From contig OY744471.1 in assembly GCA_963556145.1 (NCBI GenBank), positions 4,767,590 to 4,831,589 of the forward strand: DNA of 64,000 bases, in the 5' to 3' direction. Position numbers and translations under genes: made by a program. The stretch comes from Hygrocybe punicea. Lineage: Eukaryota > Basidiomycota > Agaricomycetes > Agaricales > Hygrophoraceae. The notes beneath the pieces are model-generated. The model did no database searches and was not told the DNA's origin. It saw only the letters and a program-made list of their open reading frames with translations. Shown in pieces: positions 47,105-58,167 of the stretch (position 1 is the first letter of the stretch; the number at the start of each line of letters is the position of its first letter).

Positions 47105-49028
47105 TTAAGGCCCGGGATCAAGTTTGGATGTCGATGGCTTGGGAGATGAAGGCCTCGTTTGGCTTGGAGTAATGGAGAGTAGGATTTCGGGTGGAACGAT
47201 GTTGCTCCAATCCACATCCATTGATGAAGCGCTGGGCTCTGCAGGGGTCGATGACTGGTGGCGTGACGATGCACGCGTATTGGGACGGAATCCTAGGACA
47301 TGGAGAAGATCAGAATTGGAATATATACAGCCTATGATGTAATGTTGAAATACATACCCGGAGTCGGAGACTTCTTCGGTGGCTTCACCAGGTTGAGTTT
47401 CTCTACGATAATGCCCGCTTGCTCCGAAGCAACATCCAATTTCCTCCTCTTTGCCATCTCGCCATCCTCGTGACCATCGCTGGGAGACATCTTTTCAGGT
47501 TCGGGAGATCCGTCATCGTTGTCCATGGTTATATCATTATCAACATCCAACAACCCCGCCCACTCTGGTCCTAAAATGTCCAACTTCGCGGATTCCGGTG
47601 CCACAACATCCGGCTCGGGGGCGATGGGTGGCTTAATCTCCATTGTCAATTTCTCCGATGCCGATTGCCGGGTTGTGCGCGACGACCCAATTTCAACAGC
47701 GACTGCGAGATGTCAGTGCATTAATCATAACAAGGTGAGCAACGTACGCATTTGGGCCTTAGACCGCTTCTTCTTTACCGGGGCTACGTCCTCCTCCATC
47801 TTTATGTCGTCTATACATGAATAAATGTGTTGGATCATCGTTTTGATATTCGGAATTCAATAACTCACCCTCATCGTCGTCCTCGGCTTTGGACTTGATT
47901 GTGCGCTCTGTCATGATGAAGGGTTTGCATGTATGACAATCACAGACAATGAAAGTACTTACTGGACTTGGGCTTGGGCTTGGGCTTCTTTTTGTCCTTC
48001 TCGGACGAATTGTCTGCGCCACCTGAATATTCAATAGATCTATACACCACTATGGTTGAAAATTTGTACAAACCAGCAGAAGATGCCTTCTGTTTTTTGA
48101 CCGATTTTGACTTGGCTTTGCCCTTGCCCTTGCCCTGGGCAACTGGCTCCTCTGCAAATGTACTATATCATTAGCACAATCACACATGTAATTCTAGATC
48201 ACACCTTCATCATCATCTGCCACATCAGAATCGACGAGGACACTATGTCCTTTACACCAAGCAATAACATGACCGATGATCTCGAGCTTTGTGGCATCCA
48301 GAAGCCCACCGAATGACCAATTTGCCAAGGTTCCGCTGTGCCATGCTGGCACGGATTCGTCGTATTTTGCCCAATCTATGATGCCAGACGTGAGAATTCA
48401 TTTGGCCATAAATACATATATACTTACCTAGATCCTCGGGCTTGATCTCGGTGTTCACAGCGCCATGTTGAATCAAAGCCGATGGAGAATGTTTCCCAAC
48501 ATAAAATTCTTTCAGGAGCCAATCATCGAAGATCTTGCTTCGCCAGTCACGGGTAACCTCGTTTGCCCGTTTCGCCACCAAGACTTCTGCCCAAATTTCG
48601 TCCATGACGGTGTCGGTATACTTGAGGTAATCCCGAAGTGAATCGGTCCCTTCCTTATCATTTTCGACGTAGTCCGGCGAGTAGTTGGGTGCCTTGTTGT
48701 ATGCGATGGCTGCTGTCGCGTAGATGTACATATCCATTTGATAAATCAAGCGACGGAGCGGTTCCTCGTATCGTTCGGGGATTTCGCGCCATAACTCACC
48801 TCGGGCGGTGGCATCGTGGGGGTGTGTCTTCAGTACATAGAGATTACGAGAAAATACGGGAATGGTGCCGGATTCCTTGTTGGGTGCCGGAATCTTGGGC
48901 GGGACCATGTACTGGATTTGGAAGATGCGATGTAGCTCCTGCAGCTTTTTGGGCGGCGCATCAGGCCAGTACTTGAAGGCGGCGGGATTGACAGCGGGAG
49001 TTGAGGTTTTGACGACTGGCAAGGACAT
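47105..49028 (-). pseudogene. Cargo protein 1, element II copy, frameshifted
   Basis: ATG at 49026-49028 (MSLPVVKTS); stop TAA at 47105-47107. The first 200 or so residues are very similar to the element I copy. Near 48400 the sequence is 2 bases shorter than element I between the PEDLG and SGIIDWAK codons. The frame shifts there and runs to a stop at 48252. Downstream exons (Lys/Pro-rich run, acidic parts, AKRRKLD) persist in the other frame. An alternative splice (GTAAGT at the shift point) could rescue the frame, but I see no good acceptor. The function of the family is unknown. Confidence 0.6.
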
Positions 49029-49870
49029 GGTAGATGAAATAAAAGTTTTTTGGTCGACGTGTGAGGCGATTTGAGAGCAAAAGAAAAGGGCGGATTTATT
49101 ACTCAACGCTCCAGACTATGAATACAGATGTCACGACCACGTGACCAGATCAATCGCCACATGTTCGACCTCATGTTCGGCTTCTTTGCATGCATAAACA
49201 ACAGATCTATTTATTTATGTTTTTGATGTGGCTCGAGCTTAGAAGTTGTCCAAAGCTAGTAATTGCACGCAGAAAACCGACATGTGCAGCGTATGGAATA
49301 TTTTTCAGTTGGTAAGGCAATAAATCGAGTTAATTCGTTCGATGAATATTCACGGACTGGTCCGTTGACGGAAAAGCACAACAAGTCTGACTTGTTGGAT
49401 GGATGTAGAAGGCCTAGATATACTACAACAAACATGTTGTTGGGTGTGTTCGGTCACCGGACATGTTTGGTGGATGTCAATGTACGACTAGATATACTAC
49501 ACCGAACACACCGAACATGTTCGATGTGTTCGGTGTGGTATATCCGGTCACAACCGTTGGTTGACATCCACCGAACATCTCCACCGAACACACCGAACAC
49601 GTCCGATCTGTTCGGTGGATATTGCTCTTTCAAGACATTTAAATGATTACATTGCTGATCAACGTGTTTGGCACGTGTTCGTTGTTTTATCATTGCCACT
49701 CTTGTCAGGTGACATAATTCCGACGTCTTATAATTAGAAGGTTTGTGGAATCGTCACCACCCGCTATCAACCACCCTGAAAGTAATCAATCATTAAGGTA
49801 TTGATGTATTAATGATATCTGTGTCTGTTCCTCATACCATCCATCCGAAATCCTGCCTAGGTCCACAAAC
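49029..49870. promoter_or_regulatory. Divergent spacer cargo 1/cargo 2 with CCGAACA/TGTTCGG palindromes, element II
   Basis: Between about 49440 and 49620 there are many CACCGAACA words and their complement TGTTCGGTG, arranged as inverted pairs (for example CCGAACATGTTCGATGTG). Element I has related repeats at the same place, but with CTTGTCGAACA flanks. No gene is seen. Confidence 0.45.
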
Positions 49871-51693
49871 ATGCCATATAAGAAGGAACTTGGTTATGAA
49901 CTTTGCATGCACATCTGCCCTGGTCGAAAATGCGACTCTCCAAAAACGAAATGTCTTTTGTGGAAGAAGGAAGGCAACTCCTGCCAAAGACATGTCGGAT
50001 CCGCACACCAACATCCCAAATGCGTTTCGTCTGGAATTTGTCCGCAGTCGGTATGTCTTGGTCGCAACATACGTGAAAATTCGCAGGGTGTCCGCAATGC
50101 GACGGCCGCGGAACTCGATCTCCTTCCACGCAAAAGGCTATCATCCGACTCTGAGATGGAAACATCATCTGACTGTGAAACGGAACCGCCAACCACCGTA
50201 AGCAACAATGAACGCCGTATAACCACATTAAGCAACAATGATGGCCGTGTTTTCAAAATCCTTTTTATCCTTGACCCAACAACTCGTATCGCGAGCAAAG
50301 CCGCAGCCATTAACGATCTTGCATTCGTCACCACGACCATATCCGACATCGAACTCGATACCATTGCCCATCTTGATGGTTACGTCCATATCATCAAGTC
50401 ATACAAGAGTCGCTATTCAGCATGTATTCAAGAATGGGTAATGTCTATTGTTTAATTTGTGGATTGTTGATACTGAAACGTATTTCACAACAAACAGGTT
50501 TATATCGGAATGCGACTACATCATGAGGATGGAGCCCGGCGCTTCAATGTCAAATACATATTTTGGCCTGAGTTCCTTCATGCAATACTTCGCCATCAAG
50601 ACAAAGGCGATACGTGGCAAAAGTTCGCATCGGCAGATTGTGTATTTGGTGGTGTGGATATGGGAATGTCATACATGTAAGATTGACATCGCTTTAATTA
50701 ATTCTGCTCCGTTTTCGCTGCATTATACTGATGTCTTGACAGCGGTAACCAATACGGATTGACACTGGAAAATGTGTCGATTTTCATGACTGGCATGGAC
50801 GAACTCTGTCGAACGGCACACATCTGGCCGCCTCCGAAGCAGATGAACACAGTCCATTCAAAATGGATACAAAATCAAAACTTGCTTCATGTCGCTTTGA
50901 ATGTAACGCATACGATACGCCCTCAAGCAAAATTATTAAATGATGGCGACCAATTCCCACCAAATATTGTCTTGAAACGGACACACAGCGACACCGGTCA
51001 TCACGTCCTATTACCTGGCGACGCCAAGCGAAATTGGGAATACATGCGCAATAACTGTGAGGTTCCAGGTTCACGTTGGTTTGGGCAAACGTACATCGAA
51101 CCACTGAGTAAGATGGGCGAATGGCGTGTGTTTCTAGTTGGTGGAAAGGTCGTGTATACAGTGCACACCCTGTACAACAAGGAAAGCAAGTCCTGGAAGT
51201 GGGATATCGTCTCAAGTTTCTATACCTTGGATGTGTTAAGGTGAGTGCCCTTCATTTTCACTTGTCATTTCATATGTATGATTGTCTTAACTTTGTCAGA
51301 ATATTTCAAACGCAGGGGACTCTATTGAAGACGGTGGCGTGCAATCCGGACAGGGGCGCCATTTCTATTCGAGAGCAAGGCAGAAACGAGTTCTTCGACT
51401 TTGTCCAAAAGACCTATGAAGGGCTTTATGCGATAGAGTCCAATATGGTTGGTGGAAAACCATCGATGAGTGTTTTTTGCCGTATGGACATATCGCTCAT
51501 TGTGGATTCCAAAACGGATACTGTGTCCTATTTCGTGAACGAGGTGGAACGTTATCACACATGCAGCCTCTGGTCGAACATGAAGTCAGGTCCGAAATCC
51601 GTTCGAGCACCCATTGGCTCATTAGCAGACACTTTTGCAGGGGTTTTCTATAAATGGTTGATTGACATCAAAGGTCCATACTCATATTTGTAA
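49871..51693 (+). CDS. Cargo protein 2, ATP-grasp-like, intact copy (element II)
   Basis: ATG 49871, stop 51691-51693. Three introns lie near 50440-50497, 50677-50741 and 51241-51298. The N-terminal Cys/His-rich segment keeps every Cys of the element I copy (C-x3-C-x4-C; C-x2-H; C-x4-C-x4-C). A variable acidic linker follows, then ILDPTTRIASKAA. The ATP-grasp-like core has NIVLKRTHSDTGHHV, EWRVFLVGG and FCRMDISLIVD...YFVNEVER. In ATP-grasp enzymes such residues bind ATP and Mg and join a carboxylate to an amine, thiol or similar group; the substrate here is unknown. The C-terminus adds about 40 residues ending PYSYL. Identity to the element I protein is about 70% by eye. It is divergent from cargo 1 and converges on cargo 3 with an 87-bp gap. 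Confidence 0.7.
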
Positions 51694-51780
51694 TATTATC
51701 TGTACAGTCAATGGATCGGTTCGCGTTTATTTCACAAAACAGACATAAGATACAAATATAAATGATGCTAAGTGGAGCAA

Positions 51781-53828
51781 TCATTTCGGCACTCCCAAGA
51801 CCATGACCCATTGCACATTGAGTGAAATGCTCTTCATCATGTCATCTACACGCTTGAATGTATTGATGGTGTGTCCAACAACGACACAGGATCCTGCAGG
51901 GATATTGTGCGGGAAGATGGGTAGTTGCTGGAGCGATATGAGAGTGGACGTGAAGTCCGCTTTGACTTTGCGTGCATCATAGATGGGCACTGACAACACA
52001 TACTTAAGATATCAATTTATATTAGACGACCGGATGCTTACCAATATCGTAAAATGATAGAGCGGCCTTATGATAAGATGGAGTGGGTCGACGAGTGAAT
52101 GGACTAAGTTGTACATTTTTGGATGTCGATGCCTCTATGAAAATCGATTAGGAATTACAACTAAAAATGATTAATGCACAAACTGGGAGATGTATCCATT
52201 CCACTTGCTGTGGTCGTTGAGAAGGACACATAGTCCTTATACAGTTGGGCCCGAAATTTGGACTCGCGAATCACCATTCCAATAGCACCAACATATCGCT
52301 CCCATTCCCCTTGAAGTAGTGCACCCTGTATAACCTTGACCGGCTTTGTATTGCCACCAATCTTGGGCTCATCGAGAAAGCAGGACTCCACTATGATGAC
52401 CGATGTAAAGATCGTCGGCATTCCACCTCCGACTGCATGAAAGAAGTTGCGACCAAATGCACCAGTGGAGATATGGGCAGGGTTATCACGAGAGAGATTA
52501 GAGTACCTCCCAGATCTATCAAATGTAATGGCGGAAACCAATAACCTATATTATATCCAATGAATCGACCAAATTGACCTCAAATTGCTGTTCAAATAAC
52601 GTACTTTCTGTTGATCTTGTAGATGTCAGTGATGATATCACTGAACTGTGGGTTGCCATTCCCAATTGCACTGGACCAGGATACCATTGCTGCTGCCCTG
52701 AATGGTTATGAGTAAATGACAAGGGTATAAATGCAATTGCATACTTGATATTGACACAGTCTTGGTAGGTGTCAACAAGTTGAGGATCCCTCGTGCCAAT
52801 ATCGGACTCATCAACGTTCGGAGATGGTAAGCTAGATTCACGACATCTACATCAAACACCACGGTGTAATAAGATCCAACACACCTGGTGATCTGCGTCA
52901 GTGCATAGGTCAGATCTCCTTCATCGCCACTGGAGCCTTTATCATCGTCGGTATCATCGAGCATGATGGCCTTCGTGGACTTCGACTTCTTGGATGGAGT
53001 ATTAGAAACGCTGTTACAATTAATGAATGAGAATATTCATATCGGCACGTAAAATACACACGAAATTGGCTTATCGGGGTTCTTCATCAAGGCTACATTG
53101 CGACGATGCCTAAACAGTCAAACGATTTGTTTGAACAAATGGATATGTCTATGATAACCGAACAACTCACTTAGAACCGTAATCCTCTTCCTCTTCCTCT
53201 TCCTCCTCTTCCTCACCGTCTCGTGATTGATTAGATGCAGCTTTCAATTTCTTGGTGGGGGAAGGCGTTTTACTATAGATAACCTGTCAATGATGAGACA
53301 ATACCTATGAAAAATATTTACACATTGTCGTCATTGTCGGTGACATTGGGAGATGACATTTGACGTTTCTTTCCACTGTAACAGATTGATATCATGGTGG
53401 ATATATTTGATATTGAAACACTAACACGTCTTTAACGTTGCGAAACTTGACGGAATGCCTAGGAGGATATTGATATTTGTTAACTCATATTGGATAACAA
53501 TGATATGTGATTATAGATACCTTGTGAGCGTTGACGGTGCCATTACACTGCCAGTGCTTTGAATACTGACGGCATCATCATTAGCATTGGACAAAGCCAC
53601 ACTGTCCATTGGTCAAAAATAGATAACGATTAAAACGATGACACATACATATCATCATCAGCCCAAGTCTTGATGACCTTCTTCCGCTTCTCGATTGTTG
53701 CAGAAGGCCGTCTTTAGTGCATGCAATAGAAACTTCAGTTATACCGAGTAAAATAGGGATGCATACATGGTGGCCTTGGATTTTGCTTTCGAGTTTGATT
53801 TCGTGGCGGTGGACTTCTTGGGAGGCAT
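51781..53828 (-). CDS. Cargo protein 3, element II copy (unknown function)
   Basis: ATG 53826-53828 (MPPKKSTATKSNSKAKSKAT), stop TGA 51781-51783, with many short introns. The N-terminal half is low complexity with basic runs and a long Glu run (near 53200), typical of disordered nuclear proteins. The conserved C-terminal part includes RSGRYSNLSRDNPA, GAFGRNFFHAVGGGMPTIF, CFLDEPKIGG, WERYVGAIGMV and SCVVVGHTINTFKR. No known domain is recognised. The strong match of the C-terminal part with the element I copy, against a variable N-terminus, suggests the C-terminal domain is the functional part. It is head-to-head with cargo 4 across about 660 bp. Confidence 0.6.
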
Positions 53829-54490
53829 TGGAGAGCGGTAAAAGTTGATGGAATAGTGGATATCATCTCCACTCACGCTTTAAATCACTCAAAAACAATA
53901 AGCTATGAATTTAAGATGAATCGGTGAATCCAAAACTTCAACAATAACATCAGAGGATCCACCATTGGCACATGCTCATATACCAAACGAGGCTTCTTGG
54001 GCCATGTACTCCATGCAAAGCGCAAAGGTATGCATGAAAAATGGATGACTGTCCACATGATATTCGCCACAAGTTTATACTGGTAGATTTCATGAATTGT
54101 TGACAAATTCAATTAAAGTTAGGAATGGAGACTAAACAAAAAGGGGTATTCATAAAACAAAAATGCATAATGCCAAATTAAGAAACATGGGGTATACTAA
54201 CGGATATTGATGCATAATGGATAGGGGCTAATTTTAATGCTGTGCACACATATACTGTGATGCAGAATTAATGCGGAAAAGCTGGAGTACATGCTTGACT
54301 ATACCATATCCAAACCAGACAGCTGACAACCAACATTATGTGGTGCATTTGAAAGACATGGAAAGGATCCGTATTATGCAAAATGACGCAAACTTCAATA
54401 TTGAAGAATGCAATACAAAAACAAAAGCAAAACGGATCCTGAAAGCTATCATCACATGGACATCAAAAGCCAATATGGATATGATCGGTG
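53829..54490. promoter_or_regulatory. Divergent spacer cargo 3/cargo 4, element II
   Basis: AT-rich, no gene. It should contain the promoters of the divergent pair. Only short blocks resemble the element I spacer. Confidence 0.4.
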
Positions 54491-55746
54491 ATGGCGGAAG
54501 ATATAATCCATGAAGTGGACGAAATTGTGCCACGCAATATACATCTCACCACTGCTTTGTACGTGATGGACAACTATTACAACTTCAAGGGTGCATGTTA
54601 GCAATATCCACCATATATATACTGGCTAGTATTTGACACCAAATTGACAGCTGAACATCTGCAGGAAATCATATCTGCACGCTTAGACGATGATGAAAGT
54701 CAGCTTGCGAAGGCCACAAACGTAAGTCATTGGATTTGAAAAGGTATATCATATTGACCGCATTGCCAGATTGCAAATGTCAATATTGTGCATGTTGACT
54801 CTCCAAATTGCTGGAAGTTTACACTTCCAACCAATGATGAATCCGAACATCAAGAATTGGTATTAAGTTTGCAAGCGATTTTGGTGGCGAAAGATCTTCC
54901 ACCCATAACAACCAGGTATGTGCTAAATTCGTATCAATTCCTTGAATACCATTCTGATGAATCACTGCAATAGTCAACCAGAACGCCGAACGCCCTTCAT
55001 ACGTCAAAGCATAGTCGTAACTGGCCTTGATACAACGGGCTTTCAATCCTATATCGATAACCTTCGGATTCTGCACCAGAAACTGGCTCGTCAATTTCCT
55101 GACAAAGCAATGCAAGCTTTTACGCCTTCTACATACATGGATTACATGGCACTCGCAATAGGAACCCGATATTTCACTGATCGCCGACATGACAACACTT
55201 CCTCTCACATTCCATTCGAGTATGTCATCGATCCAAAAGGCATATTAACCTCACTTGCGAATTCCCGCTACTTTCATGGCCAGGACAATTGCGTACTTTA
55301 TTACAAGTTGAAGTCTGATAGAAATCGACATTGGTGAGTGACGATGAATTGGGATCACATCCCTACTGATGGAAATATTTATTAGCTTCATTCCAACAAA
55401 CCCAACTTGCTTTAGAATCGGTGATATAGTGGAGGTTCAGTTTACAATATCGGCAGTTCCGGTAAAGAAGGATAAATTCAAGATGATTCTGAATCTACGG
55501 TCATTGGCACTAGTAGACAGTGACTTCACAGAGGTAACACTTTAATACATCAAGAATTAAACGAATACTGATGTATATTCTCAGGAAGCAACTATGATTC
55601 GCAACAAGACAGCTTTGCCTACACCAACTACACAGCCCAGAATAGCCATCAAACGGCATGTTGGGTATGTGGAAGAGGGTAATGATGCAGAGGGTGTTGT
55701 GGAAACAAGGCAACGCTTCTATAATATGAATATAGACCGATGCTAA
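54491..55746 (+). CDS. Cargo protein 4, element II copy (unknown function)
   Basis: ATG 54491 opens a frame (MAEDIIHEVDEIVPRN) that joins the segment MDNYYNFK at 54566. The stop is TAA 55744-55746. Introns of about 50-60 nt lie near 54594-54651, 54722-54772, 54916-54973, 55335-55384 and 55533-55584. Conserved parts: DSPNCWK, VLSLQAILVAKDLPPIT, ERRTPFIRQSI, GTRYFTDRRHDN, RYFHGQDN and CFRIGDIVEVQF...KFKMILNLRSLALV. The last segment alternates polar and hydrophobic residues like a beta barrel (OB-type possible). No catalytic residues are recognised. The order of exons is the same as in element I, where one intron holds a solo LTR. Confidence 0.65.
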
Positions 55747-55832
55747 TGTATAATATTGTATGTGTACTCAACCCGTTGATATGTTACAGCTGTTTTGCTA
55801 TCTGATGGCAGCAACTGCACCTTTTTGAATCG

Positions 55833-56304
55833 ATTGAGAAATTTGGACTTGGTAGAATTTTGGGTGCTGTGTTTTGTATCTCATGAAATACTATTTGGAT
55901 TAAGATGGTTATACAGGGAAGTTGTACTATGTCTTGAGGACTATCTACGCCTGTAATTACATTTGAACAATATTTAGGATATAGTGAGTTGTTGATGAAA
56001 TAAAAGGTAGACCAGTACTTTTTGACGCCCAAAATGATACTGTCAAATTATGACATCGAAAGAGCTCATATGAAGAAGACTGGAGGGAGAAGGTTGTTCA
56101 TCTTTTCAAGGCCTAGAAGTACATATACCATATTCTTCTCTATTTTTGTCCTTTGAGCCGTCATTGCATCTGTACTATGTTTGTCTGTCACTAGGCTCGA
56201 AATACAACCAGAATCATAAACTGTATAACCATCTTGATCCAAGCAGTATTTCATGAGATACAAAACACAGCACCCAAAATTCTACCAAGTCCAAATTTCT
56301 CAAT
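55833..56304. mobile_element. Foldback/MITE with about 83-bp arms
   Basis: The left arm 55833-55916 (ATTGAGAAATTTGGACTTGG ... GGTTATAC) is the near-perfect reverse complement of 56222-56304. About 300 bp lie between. No coding capacity. It is absent from the equivalent part of element I as far as I can align, so it is a later insertion. Confidence 0.75.
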
Positions 56305-57680
56305 GTGCCTTTTTGCTGAAAAGATGAGAATGAGCTATTGAAAATCCATTATCTACCTATAATCCAGATTTAATGTTTGCATATTCTCTTTGTATCACCA
56401 CTGGATAGCTAACTATATCCAATGTTCAATGTGTACTGATCACATATGACAATAGTAACCTGAACATATTGACCGAACACATTGACCGAACACACCGAAC
56501 ATGTCCAATATGTTCGGTTTGTGGTCCATGAAACTGAATTACAATTCATTGTACAAATTCAATCAAACTACCTTTACTTCGCATATGTGATGCATAACCT
56601 TTTGTTCAAAGACGTGTCATATTAACTGGACGAAATCTGCAGGTACAACAAGCATATTTACTCCTTTATATCTAAATTGATGACGAAATTCACTGCTGTA
56701 CTGAGAAGCCTATGTTGCTATGTTCCTGCATTGATACCATTGGATTGTATCTTGGCCCAACCTTCACTTCTTCCCATCCTGCCATAAATATGATGCTTTG
56801 CTATTTAATAATTGCTTTCCAATCATATTATTTTGTTCTGGCATGATTGGAGCTTCTCTTGAACTAATTATGTTCCTTGTCCTTGTGTCTGGATCTCGAA
56901 TCATTATGCAGTTGACTGCATTTATTGTACTATTTTCGTGTCCTTTGATGAAACATCAACAAATTATACACCTCACCCTTATGAGCCCATTCAATGAATA
57001 CATTGAAACAGCATCTGGGGTACCAATGTGTGAACTCCATAGTTTCTCAATGTTGATAGCTCTGCTTGCACTTTCTCTGCTTCAATATGGGATGTCAAAT
57101 ATGGCACATAATGCACATCCAACAACTGTCCAGACTTTTATTTCTGCTATTATTTGTGCAATTGCAATGCCCCGGATTCAGGTAGGGACATCTGCAAAAC
57201 ACTTTGTGCCGAAAAATGATGAACCCGCCGGTTAAACCAGTGTTAAACCTGTTCCTTGTGATTCCAATGTACATAGCTGTTATATGTATCTGTAAACAAA
57301 GATATCATATCTGGTTCATTCAGTCTATATTGCACTGGCAATTCCTCAGAATACAGCAGGGATACTAGTTGGACAATACAGAACTCTCAGTACTGTTCAG
57401 ACAGGTTTTCAACTCATCCATATGTCATAATGCACATTACACCAACAAAGAATACGATTATTGTCATGAAGTCGACTTAGCAGTGGACTACACTTTCCCA
57501 ACTTGGCACCTTTGATCTGGTGACCTTATTGTTCTTGCTCATTTGAGACAACAAATTCTCACAGTTACAAAGTCAGCAGTCACACGGTTTCAAATTTATT
57601 CACAGGGCTTCAAAATTGTTCCCACAGTTTGCAACAATTGTTCCCACGGCTTGGCAAATTAGAGTCTGACCCTGAGTTGA

Positions 57681-57697
57681 AAAATCCACCGTATAGA
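57681..57697 (-). other. Helitron 5' terminus, element II
   Basis: The minus strand begins TCTATACGGTGGATTTT. Homology with element I ends one base outside TC (a shared T), then diverges. Confidence 0.65.
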
Positions 57698-58167
57698 ACG
57701 ATTCCCTTATAGGGACTCGTAATCTTGCACCAGGATCTGCCCGTTTGACACAAGGAACAGATCAAGACCACACCCTCGATACATGTGTCTGCATGCTGTT
57801 TCGCTTAGCACCGTGTTTTTTTAATCTCCACATTTTTTTCCCTTTGCCACTACTGAGACGTTCATATTTTTTCTATTGTACTTTTACCAATAATTTGTAT
57901 TTCATGTGTATTTCATACATCCACCATCAAACTCACCCGGTTACGTCTGCATCTTCAACTTATTCACCACGTTGTACAGGAGAAATGTAATTGTTAGTAG
58001 CGTTCATGGCAGGACAATAGTCATACAGCATGCACACAAGTTGCAATACGTCTTGATTGAGATCGGTTACACCCTTGGAAAGCTATCGTGTCTGGAGGTC
58101 CGTTAAATTGAAATTCACGTCAGTCATCATATATTCGACTGAACTTTGCATAACTCTTTAGACCAAT
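57698..58167. other. Upstream region of the hAT transposase gene
   Basis: No gene is seen. It should contain the promoter. I looked for hAT-type termini (TAGTGTTG or similar inverted pairs) here and after 61620 and found none I could pair. Confidence 0.4.

Larger units (their letters stand above)
38202..57697 (-). mobile_element. Giant Helitron-like element II (19.5 kb, intact Rep-helicase, four-gene cargo)
   Basis: On the minus strand it begins TCTATACGGTGGATTTT (57697 leftward) and ends with hairpin, 10-nt gap, CTAG (38205-38202), with T outside each end. Contents match element I in order and orientation: Rep-helicase (38271-46016, -), cargo 1 (-), cargo 2 (+), cargo 3 (-), cargo 4 (+), then a region with GAACA/TGTTC palindromes. 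The Rep-helicase is a single open frame, so this copy could supply transposition functions. A foldback (55833-56304) is nested near the 5' end. Cargo 1 is frameshifted. Confidence 0.7.
55747..57697. other. 5' region of element II: foldback, palindromes, shared terminal block
   Basis: Contains the foldback at 55833-56304 and CCGAACA/TGTTCGG palindromes at about 56455-56530. The terminal block (about 57320-57697) matches element I, including repeated TTCCCACAGTTT/TTCCCACGGCTT words. A 56798-57235 open frame has no recognised similarity and I do not call it a gene. 56530-57320 holds nothing I can identify. Confidence 0.5.

Noticed and set aside
56798..57235. 145-residue hydrophobic open frame in the 5' region of element II
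   Set aside because: No counterpart was seen in element I, no family resemblance and no intron structure; probably chance.
11424..57697. Simple tandem segmental duplication of a 20-kb host region
   Set aside because: The edges coincide with Helitron-type termini on both sides, spacers outside are unrelated, and divergence is not uniform. Not fully excluded without more copies.
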